This document shows positions 37,955 through 48,900 of a stretch of 64,000 nucleotides of DNA, in pieces. The stretch lies in NCBI RefSeq assembly GCF_002443255.2, contig NW_019211458.1, positions 39,627,897 to 39,691,896 of the forward strand, written 5' to 3'. Origin of the DNA: Varroa destructor. Lineage: Eukaryota > Arthropoda > Arachnida > Mesostigmata > Varroidae. Under the pieces are notes generated by a model, which saw nothing but the letters and a program-made list of their open reading frames with translations, ran no database searches and was not told where the DNA came from. Each line of letters starts with the position of its first letter. Within the stretch, counting starts at the first letter, position 1. A program made the translations under genes and the position numbers.

Positions 37955-39628
37955 GAATGTGAAGCAGAGATTGTAGATTTGCAGAAACCTTAGCGTTTAA
38001 TCCGCCGTACACATGGCCCCTTGTAAACACAGAGGTTGTCCGCTATGCCTATGACAACAGTTTACTCTCAATAAAAATACTTTTAAACGTGTTCATATAA
38101 GAAATTCGAGTTTGCAACATCGGTGGCATAGATATAGTCGAATATTCTATAATTATATAATTAATCTCCTATGTTCTACGCAACATCAAGCTAATATAAG
38201 CATATAGGTACTATGAACAAGCTGATTGAGCATACGTGATCAATACCGTTAAGAGTCATCAATGTCGACCTGTGACTTTCATTGTTCTAAAAAGCCATAT
38301 ATGGGTTTTAACCATTGGTCTTTCAAAGACGCCGAAGCCAAAGGACAACATAGAGGAATGCGTGAGCGTGACCATCTATGTACCCTACGATATCAACCTA
38401 TTGCGTTGTTTGACGAAATACATCCGATTCCCTTGTGCCTGGCTAATTAGATTAATGCAGTGTTGAATCTACATTTTTTTTTTATTACTTGCTCACGCGA
38501 TGATGTTTCGGGCCAGTCTTCTCACAAACTGCTCAAACTAAATGGATACATATAAACGACCAGATCACATTCGGTCATACTGAGTCGGTTCTATATTGGT
38601 CGCTTGTGGGGGTGCGCAAACAAGAAGACTCGTTCTGAACTAGATATCATCTGCTTTACCCTGTTCGATAGGCACACACCTCTATTCCGTCCGCCTTTTT
38701 TTTTTCACTTCTTGTCCCCTTCTGCTACAGCTCGCTTGTGGGGTTGGTGTACCTCCGGCAACTCACTTACCCTGCCAGTTACCGATGGATGCTACCTTAC
38801 TGCTTAGTAGCGTCTGTTTTTCCTTTCCTGTGCAAGCCGATCCCTCGCAGAGTGGCATGCCCATCTGTTACCCTTTCCCAATCGCTGAAGATATGGCTGA
38901 GCGAGCGCTTTAGATTTTGACCGACTGTTCAGTCATCTCTGAAACGCGAGCTGTTTCTCGTCGCTTCGGCGTAAAACGATGCGTAACACGTGACTTTTCC
39001 TGACTGTACAGTTGTCGGATCGGTACATTTAGCACCGCACAAGAATCGGCGTGACATGTTTGTAAAGGCCGATAAACGTCACAGAAATAGCTTATAGGAA
39101 GGAGTGTTGCAATACGCCACTATAGCAGCAGTGTGCAAATATACGGAAACAACAGGCGACAGCTACCTTGCTCGCAGTATCTTCATGGTGATTGTACTTG
39201 TTCCATCTAACGCTTGTTATTAGCTGCCGTGGCGGACGCTAATTAGCCTCAACAGTACTACTAATTATCGTTAATTAACAGAAGGATCGTGACACTTGGT
39301 AGCGAAACGTTAGTTTGGTTTGAAATTCTGTTATGAAACAAACGGTTTAGTGCGAACGAAAGAATCGACTGTTCCAGCGACATCATACGCTTTCCTATGC
39401 ATTGGCCTTAACGGAGTGCTACGCAGACGGGACTGCACAAACAATATAACGTGACAAACTAGCATTATCAGTGTGGGTTTTCCAGTAACCACCATCATAA
39501 TTATTATCCGTTGTAAATGTGTTGTTGACTGAGATTTGCTATGCTGAGTGTCTGGGCGCATATCTGTGATAATTAGTATTAAGTTAACCCGTCGGACAAT
39601 TGAAATAACACGTAGTTGTAGTCAAGTA

Positions 39629-39795
39629 ATGTCCCGGGCGTCATCATGCGAAAGTCGGGGTGTTGGAGGACATCACAGTCCAGGTCACTCACCAGCACCT
39701 AGCCCGCATCCGATCCCATTATCACATTCGGCATTGTTATTAAACGGCCATAACAGTTCATCGAGGAACACCACAGCCTCTACAGTGACGAACAG
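39629..39795 (+). CDS. Candidate first coding exon of an unidentified gene
   Basis: An ATG opens a 55-codon frame ending at a strong donor (AACAG|GTAGGTGTG), which leaves a phase-2 junction. Without splicing, translation would stop one codon later. The peptide starts MSRASSCESRGVGG and is rich in Ser, Pro, His and Asn (HSPGHSPAPSPHPIPLSH, then NGHNSSSRNTT), typical of the disordered N terminus of a regulatory or signalling protein. A CACGTAG acceptor-like site lies 15 bases upstream of the ATG. The next exon was not found; it may lie far downstream or off the window. The family is not recognised. Confidence 0.4.
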
Positions 39796-40584
39796 GTAGG
39801 TGTGTTATCGATTCGTCGTGAGGGCGGGAAATTTTGAATGGGTCCGGTGCGACTCAAGAGGAGTTTCTTGTTCGGTTTACTATGTACCTAGAGATTTGTT
39901 TTGTTTACCGTATTTGAGGAGCAGATCATCCATGTTACAGTTGTTTGATACGTGAGACATCGGATTCACTGGACGAGAGTAGCGTCGGTAAGAGAAGGTT
40001 GAGCGAAAAAGGCAAAGGGAAGTTGCGATTCAATGGAAGTTCGTAGAGTAGCGTCGTAATAAAGTTTATGCCAATAATTATGCTTTGTCCTGGTTCGAAA
40101 CGAGGTGTCTTGCTACCTCAGTATCTTGGCTTAAGTACGATGCAGTACGTACCCTGGCATTTTATGAGTACTGCTGTGACCTATGTATCACAATATTAAA
40201 AATGGTCATGGCTAGTTAATAGTGAAATTCGTTGTCGGACAGTATTCCACAGTTACTAAACTAGCCTGAATTTTGTTCTATAAATAGAGTTCTTGCAATA
40301 GCTTAAAATGAATGAGTGTAAGTATTTTAGCGTGTCAGGTCTGACGAAGTATCTTTTTCTTGTGATTAACTGATGCCGTTCGCGTGACAGGATGTAAACC
40401 ATTTTGACTGAACACCTTGAGGGGTTGTTGTTAGTTGAGTGATATTAATTACGTTCTCCGTCGCAATAATAATGAGAGCGAATGAAGCGAAAGCTTGCAC
40501 ATTTGCTCTATCACAGCAAATATTTGTCTCTATGGTTGACTCTCACCGGCCTCTTCTGTGACAATCTTTGGTACCTGTCGTATG

Positions 40585-40680
40585 GCATTGTTTCGAGGAC
40601 CTGTTAAGGTACGGAGTTCGAGTCCCGCAATTCGGGAAAGCCACCCAGAAGCAGAACTTATAAAATGCATCACCCTTCTT
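40585..40680 (+). repeat. tRNA-like repeat fragment
   Basis: GGAGTTCGAGTCCCGC resembles a Pol III B box and is preceded by plausible anticodon-arm sequence. No complete cloverleaf forms. Probably another tRNA-derived element of a different subfamily. Confidence 0.4.
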
Positions 40681-42540
40681 ATTGTTTACACATTTCATTA
40701 AAAGGTAGAATTCTGTTTTAGATCTAGGCATGTGAAATTAAGATTAGGGCAAAAAAAACATTCTACCACAAATTCATTCCGCTTGTTGGACAAACAAAAA
40801 ACGTACTCTAACAGTTTACGAGAACCTAGAAAAACATACTAAATCAAAGCAGAAACTAAGTAAAATTAAAGTTAAAATAGCTGAATCACGGTGGATATAA
40901 GCGTCCAAAGTTTCGTTGTACCAACCAATTATAGCACAAGTACCCAAGTTGTTTAGTTAAAGCATAATTTTGACGATCTGACATTATCGACACCGTAGAA
41001 GGGGTCATGTGGATTTTGGCATAGTACCACCTTATACAGTGTTACAGCCAAAACAGGTTACCTGACATATACTTTTTGTCTACTTTAATGCTGTACGTTT
41101 GCTATTCACTATTGAAAAGCAAAAGATTTCGTGTCCGCATATGTTGCGATGGTTAGATACGTCCTGGCAGCCAAATTGCCCGTATACCAATTGAATTAAT
41201 TCTAATCAGTAAGAGCCCCAAGACAAGTTCTCGCTTTTCGCTTCTGGGGACGCCATTTTAACGCTGTCGCTGGGTTGAGCAAATACGAATCAATCGTTTC
41301 ACAGCCGTCGAATGCTGCTCTAAGGAAATGTGTGAATTATAAACATGAATATTTAAATACAGAACACCTCGTCTACGTCCCGTCCGTTTCTCTGTAGAGA
41401 CGACCCCATTGCTGCAGTATACACCGGTCGTGCACGTGCATCTAAGAAGCTGAGCTTAGCTAAGCTAAATAGACAAACAAGCAGATAATAATACTATACT
41501 GTTATGTGACTGACTTAACAAAAAAACACGGTACACGATTCGCATTTATGAGACAGTCAGTTTTTTGTCACTGTCAAAAGTTCGTACAACGATTCGACCT
41601 CTTCAAGTCTGACGCACACCAATGTAGCGCTTCCGTTGGATACATAGAGAAATACAATAAAATAAGGTTCATATTGAAGTGGTCAATAGTATCGCAAGGT
41701 TAGCTTTCTATCTCTTTAGATACAATCTTATCGTTAGTTAATTCTCGTGACATTACATGCGCTAAAGATTCCAATGGATTTTTGATTGTTTGGTCGTACG
41801 ACACGAGGCCATTTTTCATTTTGGCTCTATCACTGAGCATTTTATGATTCGCGCTCCGTTGAGATACGATCGTGTGTGCATGCCCTCTATCGCAGAGCTT
41901 TGTGCGTTACTTTGACTTGCTGATAAGGTTCATCGTTGCTGTTGTCGATCGGCTCCTTAGTCATGGCTGATTGCGCCGGTTCAAGCAGCGCTTCTATATC
42001 AGCGCATTTTTTCAAACAGTCCACCGATTTCAATATCTGATGATGGTCCCAATAATGAGATTGGGTAAATCGAGAAGACGAAAAAATTTTTGCGGAGGTA
42101 CGAACCGCCCGGAGTTCGAAGGCACAAGACGAAAGGGCTATTTCTTGTTATAGTGGCGGTAGCATGCTGGAGTCACTGCGTTGCTATAGGCCATATGTAG
42201 AGGCAAATGCAGGCGTGGCTCGACACTCATCCATCATTGGGACGATCTGCTGTGTAATTAACTCATACAAATATTATTGTTAGCATCACCAGCAGAATCA
42301 ATATGCTTGAATACATGTATTAGATAGTTTTTAGCAAAGAAGGCAACGATAGGACGACGAGAGGGGCACAAGGAGAGAGAGATTAACAGAAAAACGGGCA
42401 AAATGTGAGTTGCTTGTTCCAGACGCCGATGATCGCAAAATGGGTATAGGTGCTCTGGAGCCGGCGTTGCTTGCATTATTTGCTTACGTAAACAATATGT
42501 CGACTGGCACGGTATTTAAGCCGCCATCGTAGGCTAAACA

Positions 42541-42668
42541 TTACGGCTTCGGAGCTACCGTAAATGTATAGAAAGCTGGAAAGACGTTGTGGTCTAGGTT
42601 CGAACCCGGGCATATACACATTTCGTTTTATGGATAGAATGTTTAGTGGCTGTACCGGACAACACAAA
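42541..42668 (+). repeat. tRNA-derived SINE-like copy D
   Basis: AAGACGTTGTGGTCTAGG leads into a canonical B box (GGTTCGAACCCGGGC), then ATACACATTTCGTTTTA and a GTACCGGACA tail. It matches copy B through the B box and copy C at the tail. Confidence 0.7.
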
Positions 42669-45600
42669 GGATGCGCATAAGATTTATACGAAGGAACCAC
42701 ACATGGCTGATACACATTGCGTGAATTGCCGAAATGGGAGTCGCTATGAGAGATCGAAAACGGCAGAAATAAATAACTATTTTTTTCTGTTTTTGCATAA
42801 TCTTAAGTTTTGCTTCGATTTCCATCCAACGTCTCCTAATGCAAGGAAGGATGAAATCTACATATGTACTAAGTATACTGCATGGCTGCTCGTGTCATGC
42901 TATATAATACATATATTACGTCTCACAGGACATACGAGACAAAAGCCAAGTCACTTGGATAGTTTACGCTCCAAAAAGCAAAATACGTGCGTTTTTTGCG
43001 GCCGTTTAAGTCCCCTAAGTTTATATATACTTACTTCGAATCTAGGCCGTCTGACCTATGCCTAGGTTTAGAAGGTAAATGCGGAGACTACCATAGACGA
43101 CTGGTGGCAGTATTAAATGTTGTTTGCGTTAACATTTTAGACATCAGCTTCATTCTTCCAGGGATGTATCTATTATAATACACTTATGTATTATCTCAGC
43201 GCGCCTCTAAGCTATTAGTTGCTTTTTATGCTGGTTATCTAGCATTATGCTAGTCCCAAATTTCTATCTGACGAATCGGTAGCAGAAATAATGATAATAA
43301 TAATAGTAATATGCGATCATCACAGGCTCCGTTGGGCCCAACTCGTCAGGGGCTCAGGTCATGAGAGGACCATTTACATTATAACATCATCGACGTTCGG
43401 ATATAGCTATATACGCGTCTACGGTGATATCGTTATCCTATATGTTATAAATAATTTTCATAGACTATGATAAGTGTCGACGTTTTTTTGGCTACCGCTG
43501 CGAAGAGCATCTTGTGAGATATTATTGTGTTACTGATATTATATTCATGTTCTTCAAAATCTTATATCGTTTATCTTGTCTGTTATCTTTTCTTCTACAA
43601 TAGAGTAATATCGCTTTCGAATAAACGAAGTTTCGTTTCAAACGTTACTGATACTTGATGTTATGATGCTGTTGTAACTAACACTGAGAACGAAGCTTCT
43701 CGACGCACCAGTGCGTGCACTAGCTGTGCACGTAAGAGCCTATGGGCTTAGTAATTGTTCTCCGCTCAAAGCGAAGATCAACTGCATCATTGTTTACTTC
43801 AACGGTGATAATGACAACGGCGAACAGTTCAACCCGAGAACATTCTAACGTCAATTCATTTTACAATGTGCTCTGCATCGGGCCCCATACCGGTTACTCC
43901 ATGTGAATCTTTTGCCACCTGCCACCCCCGACCCCCCTTTTCCCTTTTTTCGCTGCTTCGACAAGTCTGGTGTAAAAGAACTTTTTTTCGTTCTCGACAC
44001 TTTTGTCATCTGCCTTTCCTTCTGGCTGATCCAAGCAACGTTTCGTCGTGTTATCATCACCCTCTTCCCTTTTTCGGACGCTTGGCCATTTTGCTGCTGC
44101 TGCTGCTATCATTGCGGCTGTTGTTGTCCTTCAATCAGATATGTCTACAGACGTTTCAACAAGTAAGTTTTGTTGCTGGACGATGACCATAAAAGACCAT
44201 AAAATTGCCGTTTCCTCGTTCCACCGACCATTCTCCCTTTAGTTATGCGGACGCGGACGCGGACGAATGTTTATGTTATGACGCACGAGGCGCGCGACCA
44301 AGATACGGCGATTTCTGCATTCCGTTCCCATCGTATATCCGTTTGTTATGAATACTTAAAAACCTGAGTTTATTTGTCTCAATTTCTGGGTACCGTTGTT
44401 TCTGTTGACGTCATCATCATCATCGTTGCTGTTACCATTTTTTAGTCTTTTGCAGAATGGCGAATGTTAAACAACGCGATCGGAAATACGCTGTCAACCT
44501 ATCACCCCCCTCCGTATGTACCCCACCAGCGTGTCGTTCGTACGTTCGTCTACCTAAAAAGTTATGGCCTATCGAAGGTGCGAATCAAATGAGTATTTAC
44601 AAAAAAATGTGTCTCGTGACGGCATTCGGTGCGGTTTGAACGAACGAGCGCACAGTTTTTTTCATTTTTCCTCGCATTGACCCGTCTGACGCGACGTTAT
44701 TCTGTACGCGACATCGCATCAGCTATTCTATGATCAGGTTCGCTGCGCGTTTATGTTTCTATTTTTTTTTTGGGTATATTTCTATAAGTATATGTGCTTC
44801 TGTGCATGTCCACTTCAGCCTTATGCATTCATTTTTATCTTACTATCCGCTTTTTATTGCTGTTATCGCTGCCGTTACGACGGCGGCTGTATTCCTTGCC
44901 TTTGTTCCAACCGGTCTCTGTCGTATTGCGTACATATGTTCGCAGGCGCATTGATATTGATTATCTATTTGGCGCCTCTTTGAAGTTGACCTCTCTGACG
45001 GAACCACAGCCGAAATTCGTAAATATTTCCTGTCGAGGTTTGCTAGTCGACGCTATTCATAATGAAGCCGTATAATGAAATTCCACGCTACCGACATCAT
45101 CCATGCGGCAGTGCCGTCTCCTCGCCGCTATGACCATTGCTAGCGAATAATAGAGTGTACGAACTTCACGCCAATAGTCGACGCTCATAAAACGGCAGTT
45201 CACAGATCAAACAGCAAGAATCGAGTTAAATCAAGTTACGGCAAAGGCCCGCAATAGTTTAAATACATGCGTAAAAAAGATAGATAAATGAAGCGGCGGT
45301 GTTGGGAAACGCTACACTAATTGGAGATCGTTGCAAAAGGATGGGAAGACAGACGAACAGCTGAAGGAAGTACAGGAAAAAAGGATATCGGTACGAAGAT
45401 CTTCGATTAGAATCGATCGGCGACAGCAGACCGCTAACATCGACTAGGAAATACTGGAGTGGCTTCAACAAACGATCATGGTTGTGAAATCAGCCAACAG
45501 CAAGATAGATAGCTGAAATCGCGATATCTGAGAAACAACTGGGGACAGGTATGGCGTATTTTTCGTCGAGGAGACGCCCTACGCAAAGCGGCTTGCAAAA

Positions 45601-45803
45601 AAAATAATAAGATTCGAAGTCAGCAAGAACGACACGAGACCAATTGGCCGTCTTCGGAGGAATTTGAGCAACAGGCAGAAGTGGGACGTGACCATCGTCG
45701 TAGAACGTGTTGCAGCTGTGGGGAACTGTGAACTTGGAGAAAAAAGGCAGAATCGACTTTTCTTTTTGCTTCCTTTTTCAACATTTGGCTGTATCGAATT
45801 TAC

Positions 45804-45856
45804 AATAAAAAGTGACAGGGTTTAAGGCACATATTGTGTATGTACCTTAAACCCTG
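45804..45856 (+). terminator. AATAAA followed by a near-perfect 15-bp hairpin
   Basis: AATAAA (45804-45809) is followed by arms at 45816-45830 and 45842-45856, which pair at 14 of 15 positions around an 11-base loop. It could be a transcript 3' end with a stable stem, a miniature inverted-repeat element or a small-RNA precursor. A mixed-composition transcribed-looking stretch precedes it, but there is no clear gene. Confidence 0.4.
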
Positions 45857-46371
45857 GGAACCCCAATTTTTTTCTACTTGTATAAAGCGCCATTCATACG
45901 GAAACAATAATTGTTGACGCATAACTAGTTGTTATAGACATATTCCTCAAGGTTTTCGAGTTATTATTCAATTGGTATACATAACGTACGAAACGAATTT
46001 GAAGGAATAATTAAAGCATTGTCTAGCCGCGTCGCTTCCTAGCTTTCATTGCTACAAAACACGAATGTACGTATACAGATGCGATGAAAGATTTTCCGCA
46101 ACAGAACCAAAGTCTCGCTAACTGACTCGGCAGTAGCTATTGGACGGGTGCTGCGGCGTCAATGCTTGATATAACGAAAGAGATCTTTCCTGATTTCATC
46201 GTTCGCTGTCTCATCTCTGTGTGTCGGTCGCTCCCGCTCTCATTTCATTTCGTGGTTGCAACGCGGACAACGGATACTAATTTATATGACCGCTCAGGTC
46301 ACAAGTGGAAAAATGTTATTGAATGTTGGCGGTTTTTCTGCACCTGCTACAGTCCCTCCCTTTTTCTTCAT

Positions 46372-46379
46372 TATATAAG
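46372..46379 (+). promoter_or_regulatory. Candidate TATA box
   Basis: TATATAAG lies after a pyrimidine-rich tract and just before a protein-like frame at 46385-46735 whose start is not ATG (acidic centre REVEEEADNPP). The same bases could be read as a splice acceptor (TATAAG). Either reading is speculative. Confidence 0.2.
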
Positions 46380-48828
46380 AGACGGTGTGGCCCGTACGGC
46401 GAGAGGCTCCACTCGAAATAGCAGTCGTGCCCCAGTCGTGCGCTACCGTTATTCAGCGCACTCGATCCGCGGAGCAATATTGTCGTCGAATCGTATTAGT
46501 CCAATCGGATCAGGAAGTCTTATGTGCTTTACACACACAGTTAGATCCCTTTCTTCTTCTTCGTGAGGTGGAGGAGGAGGCCGATAATCCACCTTCTATT
46601 TCGATCCCCGATGTGGATTGCTTGGGGGTTGATCCTGGATCCATCGTGAGACATAGGCAAGTCAAGTCATGGCTGCAATTTAGCAGACGGCGCGCGTACT
46701 ATTTTTTTTATGTTCAGGAAGATTGTTTTTTATAGAATCTTCTTTTTCTCCGTTTTTTTTGTTTGCTGGAATTATTTCTCGGTAGTCGCCAGTTAGCGGC
46801 TGCACTATTAGCCCGTAGGAAAAGCGACGGTCCTTTTGAACCGGTATCGAATCACACCGGTTTTCAGACCTGGCTTTGAAGATAGGTGTTTACAACAGTT
46901 CGGAAACAGAGGAACGGGGTATAAGATCATGGCTGCACAGTTCGTTGGTTCCCACAGAATCGTCTTATGGAGGACATAACAAACACAGTGTAACGTAAAC
47001 GACAAGCCCGACGTAGTAACATTGTTTCGCTGCAATGGGAAGTGCCATATGCTCAAAGGCAACAATGCAGATTGGTAACTATCGAACATCAAAATATAGG
47101 ATATCAGTGAGGTGGCATAGCTGTCCGTGACTCGCATTTTTACCATTCTACTAGTATGATTAAACACACAGAATAGGCTCAAACCGGCTTTGATCGTTAG
47201 TTAGCGTCAATTGCTATCTAGACAGTTACCATGAACGGTAAATACCTATATATAGTTATATTATCCCATTAAATTAATATCGTCAATTGTCATGGCTAAG
47301 TATGTGTTAACGGCCGAAAAGATACGATATTTTTTACGTCGAATCATCTCGTGCCCGTATGATCAAAAAAACAACAACAGCAACAAAAGAGATAACATCA
47401 TCAGATCGCTTTCGTTGCTACCTTGCTTCTGTTGATAATTGACTTAAGCTATGGACGGCGACAAGCCAACAGAATGACGCACGTTACCATGACAATTGTG
47501 CCGTTCCACAAAACGACCATGTTCAAAAAAAGTACCATCTTTTTCAAACAATAGACGCTGTTGTCTGCCCACGACCCAATTACCTAATTCGATATAACGT
47601 TTAAGCATAGTAATAAGCATGATAATTAATCATGCGTCAGGTCTAATGTCGCGCGGTTTTTTTTTTATTCTTTTGTCCATTCAGCAAAATACGTATGTGT
47701 TTTGCACGAAACCCGTGATAGCGCTTCAGTATCTTCATCTGGTCTTATCGTATGGTTAAATAGCTTCAATTTTATTCGTATCACTCACAGATCCACATTA
47801 TATATACATGTTTAATATTTATCTAGAGTAACTCTAACATACGTTGAAGTTTTCAAATTTGGCCTACCTGTTCCTGCTGTGCAGAACGCTAGGCATGTTT
47901 ATGGGGCTCGCGAGATGCTAGTCGTATACGAATGAAACGGCTAACCAGCAAGAATATCGGCGCGCGGCGGCGGCGGCAGCAGCACGAACAATGATTGTTC
48001 CGCAGACGTCTATAGACTCTAACGGGCAGTGAGCATCTTTGACCGGAGAAAGGGTCAAACTTCATCCTGAACCATCATCGCGCAACGGTCGTGGCGTATT
48101 TGTCTGCCGTCAATATCATAAATCGATGCAATCAAATAACATAGACCTACAGCAGATCTTTGTACTAAAATTAAAAATTAGCTATTTGACCTCCTGTCAT
48201 GTAGGACGAATAGCAAATCACCGCTGGGGCGGGTCGATCGTTGTTTTATACAGGACAAACCGAAGGGATTTTCAGTCGGCGCCGCCGGATCGATACATTA
48301 TATATAAGTGCAACGGTAGCGATTATGATACAATACGATCGTATGATATACGAAGCAATGGAGCTGAAGTAAAAACGACGTCAGGCAGAATACTTCGAAA
48401 CGTCTCTTTGACTGACCCTCTGTAACCCAAGTTTTCGGCATACAATCGACCCGAAGTGGTCTTATTGTTCCGACAACGTACAGTGTCGGTACCTTTATTA
48501 CGCATAATTGCCTATACATAGTGTATTGTGATGCGGCGTTTCGTACTTAGTGTCAATCACAGCAGGGGTGACGCATGTACTCCCTAGTTTTCTATTTGTC
48601 CATACAAATCTTTGCCTCGTGTGTATCGTAACGCCTCACCTAATCGGCCCTGTGAAATATCAATTGCAGTATATGATCTCCAACGTGCTACTTCAGTGGG
48701 TGATCACCCCTCAGTGAGCAATAACGGCTGTGCCACAATAGAGGCAATGCCATGATATATATACGCTGGTCAACAATAACTGCACGCAGAAGGAAGAATG
48801 AAAATGATTTAGGGAAAAAAAATGAGTG

Positions 48829-48900
48829 GTCTCAGGTAGGCATCGAACCTGAGACTTCGTAGTAATAGCTCCGGGGCTTTATTCATCCCGGCACGGCGAC
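48829..48900 (-). repeat. tRNA-like element with palindromic T-arm region
   Basis: Reading on -, a 72-base segment ends with CAGGTTCGATGCC inside a 9-bp perfect stem (GTCTCAGGT with ACCTGAGAC). This mimics a T arm with a B box, but the 5' half does not form acceptor and D arms. I read it as a tRNA-derived repeat remnant, not a working tRNA. Confidence 0.4.

Larger units (their letters stand above)
39800..47900. other. Intergenic or intronic stretch
   Basis: Apart from the repeats, hairpin and TATA-like element listed separately, I see only chance-length frames. Pieces at 43.9-44.9 kb and 46.1-46.7 kb have longer overlapping frames on + without recognisable domains. If the exon at 39629 is real, this whole stretch may be its intron. 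Confidence 0.4.

Noticed and set aside
42646..43065. 139-codon open frame on +
   Set aside because: It starts at a GTG inside SINE-like copy D, and its composition and content suggest chance.
48039..48425. 128-codon open frame on +
   Set aside because: It begins at a TTG, has no recognisable domain and lies in mixed-composition DNA. A chance frame is the simplest reading.
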